Program-made: the position numbers and the translations under genes
Notes under the pieces: model-generated
Told to the model about the DNA's origin: nothing
What the model saw: the letters and a program-made list of their open reading frames with translations, nothing else
Databases searched by the model: none
Shown here: piece by piece, positions 11,956 through 23,845 of the stretch
Layout of the letters: each line of letters starts with the position of its first letter
Numbering within the stretch: the stretch's first letter is position 1
Origin: Vigna angularis
Lineage: Eukaryota; Streptophyta; Magnoliopsida; Fabales; Fabaceae
DNA length: 64,000 nucleotides
Direction of reading: 5' to 3'
Assembly: GCF_016808095.1 (NCBI RefSeq)
Contig: NC_068972.1
Coordinates: 37,479,029-37,543,028, forward strand

Positions 11956-13059
11956 AATTTTAAAAATGAATGTAGATAATAATTTTAACTTAATAATGTT
12001 AAATTTTTTTATATATTAAATAATTATCTAAATTAAAAGAATTATATTTATTTATTTTTAAAATTTAAAGATTAAATTATATTAAAATTTAAAATAAAAA
12101 TAAATTATAATTTCACATCAAAATCTAAATGGAGCCAACCCATAAAATATCCAGTTATGTTTTCTTTCGACTTTTGTTTCTAGCACCCCTTATTTGCTAC
12201 CTGCACTCTCATAAGTTTCTAATACCTGTTTTGACCCTTGACATTTTATTTTCAAATGTTCTTCTACTTTGTGACAATGTTGTTATGCTGCTGATATATG
12301 TTCATTTTGTTTGGTTTCCTTTTAATGGAGAAGAATGAATGGGTTACCAAATTTTGGAGTTCAGAAATAAGCTTTTAGAACATTCTGAAATGTGTTTTTG
12401 CATAAAGAATTAGCTTTATGGTTGTATCTGAAAGTTGTGGTTTTAAATACGAACACAATCAAGTGTCTGATATTTCATTTTATAGCATTCTACATAATCA
12501 TTCATCCAATAAAAATTTGATGTGATCTTAAATTGATTTAAAGAGATTGATATTTCTGATTATATTAATATTAAAAAAATAAATTTCATGAAATTACATA
12601 TTTGACATATTTTCTAAAAACAACAAACAAGATCAAAACCAAAAAAAAAAATAACAAATTTACAAAATCAACTAAATATAACTGATCATCTTATTATAAT
12701 TTTCTTTATTATCCTATTTCTCCGTCTTACTATCCATCAATTACACTAAATTCATTATTTTCATTTTTACTAAAGCTTATAAGCATTTAATAGAACTTAT
12801 AACAATTTGATTGAAGAAAAAAAGTTAAAGAGGAAAAAATTGGTGAGTTCTTTTGTTAAACCATACTTCAAAGGTTTCTAAGGCTTTGGGATTAAGGAAC
12901 AAATACTGAAAATTAAAAAAATAAATTATAAGATCTTATAACCAATTTGTACTTTGACTTATTGAATTAATGTATTTTTTCTAATGCACAGATACTTTAT
13001 TTATCAAATTTTCAATTTTATTATATTTATATATATGTATCCTACACGGAGACAAGCTA
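11394..13059. other. AT-rich intergenic DNA
   Basis: No gene seen. Holds a (TA)n tract at 11911-11952. A 69-codon frame at 12129-12338 reads as a hydrophobic peptide without a recognisable family and is not called. Confidence 0.4.
11911..11952. repeat. (TA)n microsatellite
   Basis: About 42 bp of TA dinucleotides. Confidence 0.9.
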
Positions 13060-13510
13060 AGCATGGTTATTCGATAAACAGAAATTTCTTTTCATAAAAG
13101 ACAAACATATTTCGTTTTCTCATACAATAAGCCATGACGTTATAGATTTATTGAAGATTTATTTATTTTATTACGAATTATTATAAAGTCTAATGAATTA
13201 ATCATGATCATCTTAATTTGTAAAATTATTGAGTGGTCCAGGAATATTTATTGGTTATTGTAGAATGAAGTTGCCATCAAAATAATTTTATATTTTACAT
13301 TTTGAGGACCATTTTTATTTCAAAATATCATTAATCAGCAACTCCTCAAATAGGTTGAATCAGAAAATACAAAGTTCCCTTCTTCCTCTTCATATCATGC
13401 CAAATTTGTCCTTTTATTTTATTTTATTTTCCTCTGTGTCATTGTTTTATAGATAACACATCAAAATAGCTGAAAAATATAATTATTTTCATCCCATAAG
13501 GTGATTAACA
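13060..13510. repeat. duplicated segment A (pairs with 16190-16510)
   Basis: Shares ordered words with the downstream segment: ATTTATTGAAGATTTATTT-like, CATCTTAATTTGTAAAATTA, AGTGGTCCAGGAATATT, AGGACCATTTT, and AGGTT(G/C)AATCAGAAAATACAAA followed by CTTC.TC.TCATATCA. The order is kept over about 400 bp with insertions and deletions. The downstream copy lies about 300 bp before a dioxygenase exon-1 scrap, so these are probably old upstream regions of lost dioxygenase copies. Confidence 0.7.
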
Positions 13511-13624
13511 CTGATAGAAAAATGTTTATAATACTTCCATAAATATTAAATGTAATAAACTTTTTTTAAAATAATACAAATATTACTTTTAATATATATT
13601 TATACTTAATATTGTAAAATATAA

Positions 13625-14020
13625 CACTACAAAAAAAATTGAATTACATACCGTCAAAATTCATATATAAGACCCAAAATCCGTATATAACACTTAGTTA
13701 TATACGTACATACGAGTAAAAATTCATATATTAAACTATCATATTTAAGTTATATACGGATTTATCTGTATATATATACATATATATTTGTATATAATAT
13801 ATAAGTTATATATGAATATATTCGTATATAAGCTATATACGGATATATTCGTATATAAGCTATATACGGATATATCCGTATATAAGCTATATACAGATAT
13901 ATCCGTATATAACTTATATATATATATATATATATATTCGTATATAACTTATATACGGATATATCCATATATAACTTATATATACTTAATTAAATTAGGA
14001 TATATCCGTATATAATGGTT
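13625..14020 (+). mobile_element. CACTA-type transposon end with subterminal palindromic repeats
   Basis: The terminus CACTACAAAAAAAA at 13625 is the classic start of plant En/Spm (CACTA) elements. It is followed, as expected for the subterminal zone, by about a dozen short inverted units built on TATATACGGATATA and its complement TATATCCGTATATA between 13690 and 14015. In CACTA elements such arrays bind the element-encoded TNPA-type protein (family knowledge). The coding fragment at 14322-14816 lies just inside and points toward this end. No matching TAGTG end was found to the right, so the far end is lost or decayed. Confidence 0.75.
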
Positions 14021-14321
14021 AAAGAAGAGCTAAATAAATACCATGTAGCAGTATTCCTGAACATGCACAATTCATACAAGCAAACATGAATATTATACTG
14101 AACATTCACAATTAGTAGACCTGTACATTATATATTGTACATTGACTTATAAAACCAATAGATTTTTCACATACACTTAATCCACAAAAGAAACATTGTA
14201 CATGAATATAAAAATATTGTTTACAACAATATATTTGCCAGAGTAAACATTAGGTAAGTTCATAAATTGGCTTTGGTTCTAAATAAGTTCAAGAGTAATG
14301 GAAATAAGTTCTATAAAATGC

Positions 14322-14816
14322 CTAATAATCCATATAATCATCATTTCCATGTTGTGGTTGTTGTTCTGGTGGTTGTTGATCTGGTGGTTGCTGGTCTGGA
14401 GATTGTTGTTCTGGTTGGACATCATTGGGTGCTTGATTTTGAACTTGAGGATTTTGGAGGTTGAAAAAGTCTTGTGCAACTGCGGCTGTCAAAGGCGAAA
14501 GGTACGACAGGATGACGCCAATAAAGCCTTCAAACTTTTGAAGTTGCTGACCATATTGTTGTAATTGCGATTTAAGGTTATGAATTTCTTCTGAATTTTG
14601 TTGTTGAGTAGAAGAAGATGCATGTGTCTGTTGGATGTAACTATCGACACAATCATCTTGCGAACTGACGCGTTCCTTGTATTTTCCACCAGCAGCCTCT
14701 AACCAACATCGGTTTCTCAATCTTTCCTCCTCCGCAGGGTCTAGAAAACTACATGCTGAGGCACCAACAGATGCAGTCTCAGATCTTATTTGAGAACATT
14801 TTGCTTGAAATTGTTC
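14322..14816 (-). pseudogene. Ptta/En/Spm-type CACTA protein fragment
   Basis: An open frame on the minus strand begins at a likely splice acceptor (TTTAACAG before 14816) and runs to a stop at 14322, about 164 residues. It reads EQFQAKCSQIRSE, then LDPAEEERLRNRCWLEAAGG with a following KYKERV, then a glutamine-rich region with heptad-like LKSQLQQYGQQLQKFEGF, and ends in repeated QQPPDQQ. The W-x-E-x-x-GGK core and the downstream Gln-rich coiled coil match the plant transposase-associated Ptta/En/Spm family, where the usual motif continues GRVYGLGS; here it reads ERVSSQDD, so the motif is altered. Only the C-terminal exon is recognisable. It probably belongs to the element whose end is at 13625. 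Confidence 0.65.
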
Positions 14817-15357
14817 CTGTTAAATGAATAAATATTATCATTAAATGTAAGGTTTAAAAATATCATACATAATAGATAGTATAATGTGATAGAGTTTGTA
14901 GAAACTAACATGGATCCGCCTAGACCTTTCATATCATTGAAGAATTAGTTTATTATTTGAGATTTTCATATCAAATATATATAAAACAAAATTGTGATAA
15001 AAGTATTAATTCAAAAATATTGATGACAAGTATTAACACCAACAAAACACACAATAGTCAAATGTTTTCTCGTATAAATTATTAAAAAAAGTATTTATAT
15101 GTAAATATAGATAGATAAATCGCATTTTTTAGTGTTTAATGTTCTTGTTGAATTTTCTATTATTTTTTGTTTTAATTATTTTTAAAATTTAGTTTATATT
15201 GTAAATATACTGTATTTTATACAGTTTTTAAATATATTTGGTTTGTTTTAAGATCGTTTGTATTGATTATTTTATTTAATATATTTGAATTGATTTAATA
15301 GGTTGGTATCTTCATTGTCAAATAAACCTGCAATAACACATAAATTTAAATAGAATG
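14817..15357. other. interior of decayed CACTA element, no gene
   Basis: AT-rich DNA between the Ptta fragment and the solo LTR. Around 14905-14945 a minus-strand scrap reading NDMKGLGGSM could be another exon remnant of the CACTA protein, but splice borders are not clear. Confidence 0.3.
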
Positions 15358-15911
15358 TGTTTCGGTAGGGATTTGTAGGACCGAGAAACGTACCTTTCCT
15401 GATGTGACTTTCCTGCTTTCCAATGCCTGTGTTGCCTGCTTCGCTCGGTTGTCACCTGTCCCGCTCAGTTGTCGCCTGTTCCGCTCGGTTGTATTCTTGA
15501 CCAGGGGAAGATACATGCAAAAGACACTCAAACGCTCAAGTTAGGAGCGGTTTAGTGAACTATTTATCACAGTTGAGTATTTTAGTTCTGATCGAACGTA
15601 AGTAGAATGTATCTGACTTTTGGCCTTGACCTTATATTTATAAGTGTCTCATAGATCCTAAACTAGCACATATATAATAAAATAAAAACAGACTTACCTT
15701 TAGATTTGGTTAGTTAGTGATAAACAACTTATCAATATCTTTAATCAGATATATTTGATTATTTTATCGTCTGCTGGACTATTGGCCCAATAATAACTTA
15801 AACGCTGGCCCAACTATGGCCCACCATTTGTTGTAGCGAATGGACCAAACAACCATTAATGGATGTAACAAGCGACCTTGATTAGATGGACCGTATACCA
15901 TTCATAATGTA
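15358..15911 (-). mobile_element. solo LTR (same family as the inverted pair at 47.5-48.7 kb)
   Basis: In minus orientation. The LTR 3' edge is TGTTTCGGTAGGGATTTGTA at 15358 and the other edge is near 15911 (GTATACCATTCATAATGTA). It aligns along its length with 48145-48691: GCTCAAGTTAGGAGCGGTTT, TTATCACAGTT.AGTATTT, TATTTATAAGTGT, AATATCTTTAATCA, TCTGCTGGAC and TGGCCCA-like words are shared in order. On the minus strand a TATA-like ACTTATAAATATAAGGTC is present. No internal retrotransposon sequence lies on either side, so it is a solo LTR. A target duplication could not be identified. Confidence 0.75.
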
Positions 15912-16189
15912 AATAAATAACACTTTATCAACCTTATTTGTGTTACATACAATGATAATTTTATATACAATTCTTATCATATTTAATATATATAACGAAA
16001 GTTATGAAACCACTATCAAAAATATAAATTTTTAACGACAGCTTGAAAATGATAATTCTGAGACTATTATGTTACTAAACTCATCTTTAAGTTGTGGTGG
16101 GAAGACTTTGGTACTAATTTAAACGCCAGAGGTTAGGATTAAGATCTTATATCCAAATTAAAGTTATAATTGTTGAATTAAACTAAAGC
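15912..16189. other. intergenic, nothing recognised
   Basis: Short AT-rich stretch between the solo LTR and duplicated segment B. Confidence 0.4.
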
Positions 16190-16510
16190 AGACAAATATA
16201 TTTGGTTATCTCGTAGAATAATAACACATGACGTAAAACATTTATTGAAGATTTATTTTTTTTATTAGGAATTATTGTAAAGTAAAATAAATAAATGAAT
16301 TAATTGATATCCATCTTAATTTGTAAAATTATTTAGTGGTCCAGGAATATTACGGAATATTACTTCGAACGTTACATGTTAAGGACCATTTTCTTTTATA
16401 AAAAAATATGATTAGTGGCAACACTACAAATAGGTTCAATCAGAAAATACAAACTTTTCTTCATCCTCTGCATATCAAACCGTCAATATCTTATACATGC
16501 AGATAATCAC
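16190..16510. repeat. duplicated segment B (pairs with 13060-13510)
   Basis: Ordered similarity to segment A, including ATGACGT(A/T)A, TTTATTGAAGATTTATTT, CATCTTAATTTGTAAAATTA, AGTGGTCCAGGAATATT and AATCAGAAAATACAAA. It precedes a dioxygenase exon-1 scrap by about 320 bp, which suggests both came from one lost gene copy. Confidence 0.7.
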
Positions 16511-16831
16511 GGATAAATGTTTAATATAATTATTTTCACTTCACCAAATACTCCTTCAAGGTGATCATAACACTAATTTTAATTATTCACAGATTTTATT
16601 TTATTTCTATGTCTGAATATTATTAAATCAAGATTTATATTCATTTATTTAAATTATATAAATATATAATAATATTTTAATTTAACTATACATTCATCAA
16701 TTTAACTATACTACTGATAACTTGCATATCTAATATTAGCTTCAAAATCTTTACAAAGGGTTATCAGTGGAAAAAATATATTAGTATTAAAAAATTCTTT
16801 CACCTCCCAATACAATAAAAATCCTATGGAG

Positions 16832-16873
16832 ATCACTCAAAACTCTATATTTAGCTACTCCGGCCAACGACCG
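16832..16873 (+). pseudogene. 14-codon relic of a dioxygenase exon 1
   Basis: Reads ITQNSIFSYSGQRP in frame and matches TTDKPIFSYSGQRP of the third dioxygenase copy. Identity covers 9 of 14 residues, with most differences synonymous or near the left edge. Similarity stops at both sides (the next codons GSTC do not match PQIP). It is either a scrap of a deleted fourth copy or a short filler sequence. Too short to be expressed as a domain. Confidence 0.7.
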
Positions 16874-17115
16874 GGAAGTACATGCTTTTAGCCTTTTTAT
16901 TTTTTTATTTTTACTTTTATATTTTACAAAAAATTATCCAAGTTTTGTAAATTATATTGCCTAAAACCAAATTTTGAAAAGGATTAATTTCACCAGATTT
17001 TAATTTGATAATTCGTTCATTTTTCACTATTTCAATATTAGAAATCTAGTTCTGCTCTTTTCTTTTAATTACATAAGTGATTTTACAACGTTTTAGAAAA
17101 ATAATTTAAAATAAA

Positions 17116-19090
17116 ATATAACATCTCATCTCAAATTATATAGATATAATATTAATATAATATTAATGCAGTTATCTAAAAAATAACCATAATAATAAAT
17201 ATATCTAAAATAACTAAGGATAATACTAGACAATCAAAAGAAGAAAATTATGCTGCATCATTATCTTTCACTAAAGATGTTTCAACACCTATCTTTCTTC
17301 TATTCACACTAACAATATGATCATTACAAAAAAACTAAACATAGACAACACCATAAGAAACTATATGGTCAATTAATGTGCAAAATGGTTTTCATAAAAC
17401 AAATATAGAGATATTATCATACATCACTCACTCATAAAAACAACCATATCATATATGAAGACTCATATTAGATTCAATTATCCAGACAAAGCATTGATGA
17501 GAAATCTCGAGAGGTCTTGCACTTGTGATGGCCTCTACCACACATAAGGTTAGTCAAATATCATCTTTGGCTAGTGTAAAGTCCTAGACTAGGACTTCCT
17601 ATACATCTCTCACCATATACCTTATTCTACTATACATGTGTTTGAATGGTTATTAAACCGATAGGATAACCTCCAACATTTGGACTCCTACATCAATGCG
17701 TACACTAATGAAACACTACCATAGAATCTCCCCACGAGATCCATGAAACAACGTCAAACACATATACAATACTCATCAACATTACAATATCATACATCAT
17801 TATTCACATGCATATTTATTCATAAATCTATAAACCATTCTTAGATAAACTTCTTAAACCAACTATCATTTTTATATCACATAATCCTACATTAAACATA
17901 CCAGAAAAGTACATATAAATAGAGTTAGACTCTATTAATTTCACTCAGTGAGAATATCTACTCACTCAGCGAGTAGTACCTGGAAGCATACTCTCCCAAT
18001 GACTAGATAATTGGCCAGCGAGATTGTCAGTAGAACTCAGGCTTAAATTCTCACTACGAGACTTGTCTCACCCAATTACTGTCAAGTCAATAAGCTCTCT
18101 GACTTTGACTTAGCCTAACAAGTATATTCTTGTCCAACGACCACCAAGCTAATACTCTCTGACTTTGACTTCGTCCAACAAGTATATTCTCGCTTAACAA
18201 GTCTGAATAGAACATAATTATGCAAATTTATGTCATTCCAACCCTGCAAGTTCAGTTCAATAGCCAACACAAATGCCAAAACACACCAAATTCGAATTAC
18301 ATAACCTTCATTAACTCAAATCATCTCATATGCAATACGAATGAGACAACATTCCCAAATTTCATTATACAATCAATTCATGCAATTTAAGAACCTAACC
18401 ACAGTTCAACAAATCACACTCATCTCACATATATATCAATCGTTCATTCGATTAGATTCATTATAGAATCATAAAATTAGAAATTTCAAGGTATCTATAA
18501 CTTAAAACCAGTGCAATGAGTTTCATTTACCTAACCAACAACTTACAAGACCCTAATCAGCAAAACTCCTCCCAACTAGTAATATGCTCTATCTACACAT
18601 AGAAACATCACAAGAACGATAATGACATATCATTATGATCACTAATCCTCATAGACTCATATATACATGACGAAAAAGACATATGCAAGTGAAAGAAGAC
18701 TCACATGCAACAAATAACAAAAAAAAACCAAGAAAATAATTAAAACTCAACTTACGCGAACAGAGAAATTGTTCGATCCAAATTGAAGAGCTCGTCGCAA
18801 GGATATATTAATTCTTTAATCAGACAAACAAAGAAAAAAATCTTAGAGAAAAATCAAAAAACTCTAAAAAACAATTTCTAAGAAAATTGTATATATTAAA
18901 ATAATTAAACTCATTCGTAACAAAACTATTTATATTAAAATATTTTAATATTAAAATATTTAAGTATCACTGGTTTTAAACTACTATTGTCTCTAAAATA
19001 TCCATTACTAAATCTTTAAGTAAATATAAACCTCAAAATTTAAATAATTTATAAACACAAAAAAAGTTAAAAAAGTAATTTATGAAATTA
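17116..19090 (-). mobile_element. old gypsy-type LTR, minus orientation (borders approximate)
   Basis: Starts near 17116 with TATAACATCTCATCTCAAATT, a decayed form of the TGTAACAYCCC start seen at 40276 and 59602. It shares the ordered landmarks of those LTRs: TCTTGCACTTGTGATGG (about 17514), CTAGACTAGGACTTCCTA (about 17584), CTCCCCACGAGAT, and repeated ACTCAGCGAG-type words at 17940-18195. No coding frame. The right border is a guess because the expected TTACA end is not clear. Confidence 0.5.
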
Positions 19091-19504
19091 TATATTTTCA
19101 AGTAAGTCTCGCTATTAATTTTTATTAAATATTTAAACATTTTTGTTTAATTATGTGTCGTTTGATCTAGCTTTAAATATGATAATATGTATATAGATAT
19201 AGTCTTTGATGTCGTTCAAAGTGGGCAAAAAAGAAATGAAAAAACTAGTTTCATAAATGGATGTACGTGTTAACAGCAAACATATGAGAGAAATAGAAAA
19301 AGGGTAATTGATATCTATGTTGATATTTTGAGGGATATATAGATTATGATAAATAAAATGCCCAATCTATACTCTTGTCCCATTAATTGTATTCTTTTGC
19401 TCCATAACTTTACAATATTATTGGCATATATGTAGATTTTGTCCCCACAGATTAAAATAATTTATGGATTAGATTTAAAGTTTCCTGATAAATACTACTG
19501 AAAT

Positions 19505-19620
19505 AGTCTCTGAGCTTATCAATTGTCAACTTTGTAAAATAACCGTAAAAAAAGCTTAATTTCTTGTTTTTAAAAAAGACTATGACAAAGAAAGCTGCCA
19601 ATTCTCGTTTGAATTTATTT
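19505..19620. repeat. duplicated flank, copy 1 (pairs with 22855-22975)
   Basis: CTCTGAGCT.ATCAATTGT.AACTTTGT.AAA, then AAGCTT, TTGTTTT.AAAA, ATGAC/ATGGC, GCTACCAATTC-like GCTGCCAATTCTCGTTTG. The same order recurs just downstream of the third dioxygenase gene, so the gene is bracketed by direct copies about 3.35 kb apart. Confidence 0.7.
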
Positions 19621-20970
19621 ATGATTTTTTTTATCAATCATTATCCATTTTTAAAAAGATTAGAAACTTTAGTGTATTTCCTATATTGGCTAAGAACATG
19701 TCATATTATATTTAAAAGTTGCATCTTATAATTTTTTTATTAGAACATATATATTGATATATCATGAAAAAGAACTATCTTACTTTTTTAAAATTTAAAC
19801 AATTTTAATGTTTTTTTCAAATTATAGAAAATTTTATTTAAATTCCAAAAATCTAACAATTTTTAAGTTCAATGAATAAAAAAAATTAAAATTTGTAAGA
19901 ATAAAAAATATTTTATCCTAAGTTGGTGTAAACAAAATCAGTTAGACAAACATCTCAGTTACAATTATATTGATATCTCAAAGTTTATTAATTATTTATT
20001 TTTATTTGGTGTATTTATTTTATATTTAGTCCTCTTTTCACATACTTTATTTTTTGTGAAATGAAAAAGGAAGAAGGATTTGCTCTCCTTCCCATTATAA
20101 AATGGAAGCAATATGTGCGGCAGAAGACACACCTTCGAGAAGAGAAGAAAAACAGAGAGAGAGAACGCCACGGCGAAGGTGAGAAAAATAGAGTCTCTTC
20201 TGTGAGAGTATGAAAAAGAGAAAATTTTTACATATGATTCGAGAATATGAGATTTATAGAGAAATCCTCCTAGTTATTTTACAAAGTTATTTTTTCTAAA
20301 AGCACCTCTTAAAAACAAAATAGCCACACAATTTCAGAAATTTCTCTTCATCCGGTAATTAACTTTTATAATATAACTCTAATTTACTCTCTTTTTCTGA
20401 TGTGAAACTTCTACTTTCCCTTAGGCCTCGTATTTTAGTTTTAGGAAAACATTCTTATAAGGATTAATTTCTTATGCCAATATGTCTAGAAATCCCAATT
20501 GATTACGTCAATCTGTTAGAGATTTTAGTTCTAATAAACTCATATTAAATATAATTATCGCTACATGAAGAGTTTATTAAAAAAGAATAAAAAAAAACAT
20601 GAAACAACATACTAAATTCATAATAAAAATACATGAATGAAAAAAAAAACATAAATAAAAACAAAAGTAAATCAATGTACCAATAAAAAATTAAATCTCA
20701 ATAATAAAATTCCTTATCATATTAAAATTTACCATTAATTAACCTTCGATAATTACAAAAGTCTTTAAAACTCATTGTTGCTCTTTAGAAATTCTAGTTT
20801 TGGAAGATTTTATAAACTAACAATTTTATATCTAATATGTTTATTTTAAAATTTCAAAGTATAAAAATCAAAATTTGAAAATATACAATATGTATTTTAA
20901 TTATATCAAATTAGCATTTATATTTTGTATAATAATAACATCATTAATTTTAATAATCCAAAAAGGTGTG

Positions 20971-20992
20971 TATATATATATATATATATATA
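20971..20992. repeat. (TA)n microsatellite
   Basis: About 22 bp of TA repeats, 177 bases before the third dioxygenase ATG. Confidence 0.85.
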
Positions 20993-21168
20993 ATTAGGGG
21001 AAGTGGTTGGATTCAATTAAGTTTAAAGATGTCCCTAAGTCTTTAAAAAGATATAGAAACTTCAAAAATAAATATTATATATTGAACTGAAAAAGAAAGA
21101 ACATGAAATTGTATATATCTAAGATCTTACAGAAATGTGTAGGTTGGGAGCTTAAAGTCCAAAAGGTG

Positions 21169-22318
21169 ATGGGATCCGAAACAGAGTGTGAGCTACCAGT
21201 GGTAGACTTCACTAAGCAAAATCTGAAAGATTCTACACATACATGGCTTTCAACTTGTCAAGTAGTTCGTAGTGCTCTTGAGGATCATGGTGGTTTCTTG
21301 GCACTCTATGATAACATAAGTTCGGAAACATATGACTCTGTTTACTCAGAAATGAAGAAATTTTTTGACCTCCCAACAGAAACAAAACGAAGGAAAACCA
21401 CTGATAAACCTATATTCAGCTACTCTGGCCAGCGACCTCAGATTCCTTTATATGAATCCGCAGGTATCATGAATCCACTCAGCTTTCAGGATTGTCAGAA
21501 ATACACACATGTTATGTGGCCACAAGGAAATCATGCTTTCTGGTAACTTTCATGCTTTTACTTTTCATCAAGGAATTAAAGCTAGATTGATTTTCTGAAT
21601 AGACTAAAAGTAAAGGTTTCATGAGGATTAAGAGTTTCACTTCATGCACTCTGTCACTGTTTATGTAGTGAAAGTGTAAATTCGTATGCGAAGGAAATAG
21701 TGGAAGTGGATCATATTGTGAAGAGAATGATGTTTGAGAGCTATGGAGTGGAGAGGAAGAAACTTGAGTGTTTACTTGAATCAACTGAATATGTTCTTAG
21801 AGGATACAAATACAGAATACCAGAAGTGGGTGAGAGTAATTTGGGAGTGGCTCCTCATTCTGACACTGCTCTTCTAACTATACTCAATCAGAAGGTAGAA
21901 GGCTTGGCTGTCAAATTGAAGAATGGCAAATGGTTTGAAGTCGGTGTTTCACCTTCCTTGTTCTTGGTCATGGCTGGTGATGCATTGATGGTCAGTCACT
22001 TAAATTATTATGAATATAAAATTTTGTATTTTTTAATTTATTTTCCTATTAAATTATTAAAAGTTGATGACTCAGGTATGGAGTAATGGAAGAATACGAG
22101 CTTGTGAACACAGAGTTATAGTAAAGTCAAAGAAAGAAAGATACTCAATGGGACTACTTTCATATGCTGGTAAGATAATGGAAGCAGAAGAGGAGCTAGT
22201 TGATGAGGAACATCCTCTACGTTATAAACCACTTGACCACTATGGATACCTACGTTTCTTTCTCACTCAAGAAGCCTTAAAATCTGATTCTCGGATCAAG
22301 GCATACTGTGGTATTTGA
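21169..22318 (+). CDS. AOP-like 2-oxoglutarate/Fe(II) dioxygenase, copy 3 (3 exons)
   Basis: Exons 21169-21542, 21669-21990 and 22076-22318 join in frame to 312 aa. An in-frame ATG exists at 21103, but MGSETECELPVVDF at 21169 matches the N-termini of the paralogues, so that start is preferred. Introns are 126 and 85 bp with GT-AG ends. Iron ligands are H188 and D190 (PHSD) and H244 (ACEHRV); R254 and S256 (RYS) bind 2-oxoglutarate. IKAYCGI ends the protein as in copy 2. It is closer to copy 2 than to copy 1 in exon 3. It is expected to be an active non-haem iron dioxygenase of AOP type with unknown substrate. A direct flank duplication surrounds it, consistent with spread by unequal crossing-over. 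Confidence 0.9.
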
Positions 22319-22678
22319 AACACATTGTGTGTCGTCTTTTAAGGATGTACAAAAGTTGAAAAGTTCAGTTTGGTGTCGTGTATTTTATGAAGTTTACAAC
22401 CTTTGAGAATAAATGTTCAGACTGTGTTATGTGAAATGGACATAAAAAGGGTTATTATGATTTATGAATCACAAGAAAATAATAATTGTGGCTGAATGTT
22501 CTCATAACAAATATAATATGATTTTATTTACATAGTCAATCATCATACATTAAAAATATTATTTCATTTTTAAAATTAAAATTTCATTATAGTTTAGTCT
22601 TTAAAAAGTATATTGAAAAAAAAATTATCTTATATTTTAATTATTATAATTATTAAGTGACGTGAAAAAGACGTGATA

Positions 22679-22780
<102 letters not shown>

Positions 22781-22854
22781 TCGTATACCACGAAATTTTC
22801 GTGCTATTATATAATAATTATGTATGTATCCATGATTAGGTACATATTAAAATA

Positions 22855-22975
22855 TTCTCTGAGCTGATCAATTGTTAACTTTGTCAAAACAGAACAAAAG
22901 AAGCTTTATTGTTTTCAAAATGGTTATGGCTAAGCTAATGATACAAATAGCTACCAATTCTTGTTTGCATGAATT
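22855..22975. repeat. duplicated flank, copy 2 (pairs with 19505-19620)
   Basis: CTCTGAGCTGATCAATTGTT, then AACTTTGTCAAAA, AAGCTTTATTG, AGCTACCAATTCTTGTTTG. See copy 1. Confidence 0.7.
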
Positions 22976-23845
22976 TCATGTCACTAATTATGCTTAGGCT
23001 ACATTTTCAAATGTTATAAATGTTGAAAATTTATTATTTTAAGATTTTGAATTAAAATGATATTAAATTTTTTTACAATCACTTTTTATGTTGTTTAAGA
23101 CTCGAGAATTTATTGCTTAATACATTTATAGGCTGAGAAGTAATCTAGATGCAAAAAAACCTAATTACAAAGAAAAGTCATTCAAATTTATGAGAGAATA
23201 AGCAATCATTGGTATATAACATACAAAGAATGATCAAATTTGAAATGAATTATTATCCTCAACTATAAGTTTCAATCATATGTTGATATTGGAAAGTCAA
23301 ATCAATTGTGACTTATGAATCAACATCAACATTAGTTTGTGATGAGATTACTTGAGATTTTTGGAGATGGGATTGGAGTTGGTTAGTGGTCGTCAAAAGG
23401 GATGGGGATGCAAATTGTCTAGGTAGCATAAAAGTTAGGGATATGGATAGTGTGTCTCCAACTATGATAGGGGAAAGGGATTGTGAAGGAGTCATAAAAG
23501 ATGTAAATGGGTGTCACAATAGCAATGGGTAAGTGTGGGGTGGGGAAAGTGGGTTCAACAAAAGTATAGTAAGGGTTGCAACTAATGTGTACAGGGAAGG
23601 GTTGATATTTAAAAAATAATGGATGGGACATATGAAATGGTACGTCATGTGGTGTACTTATTAACATATAACATCTTTGCTTTCTCTATGTTATCCCCTT
23701 CCCTTATTCTCATTGTATGTTGGGGTCAAGGTGACATCTTAGCAACACTTGTATATATATCATAACACATAGTAATATCACAGTTTATAAAAGATTCAAG
23801 ATATTGGTACTAAACTTCTCTTATAATTGATACTAGCGTGCATCT

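Larger units (their letters stand above)
19091..21168. other. upstream region of third dioxygenase gene
   Basis: No gene called. A duplicated flank lies at 19505-19620. A GC-richer patch at 20050-20190 (GAAAACAGAGAGAGAGAACG-like) looks like a transcribed leader or transposon fragment but holds no frame. A (TA)n tract occurs at 20971-20992. Confidence 0.4.

Noticed and set aside
13762..14015. Tyr/Ile-rich repeat proteins on both strands
   Set aside because: Translation of the palindromic CACTA subterminal array.
21103..21168. Earlier in-frame ATG giving a 22-residue N-terminal extension of dioxygenase copy 3
   Set aside because: The extension MKLYISKILQKCVGWELKVQ has no counterpart in the other two copies, which start at the position matching 21169.
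23419..23667. 82-residue minus-strand frame
   Set aside because: No recognisable motif, biased composition, no promoter context.
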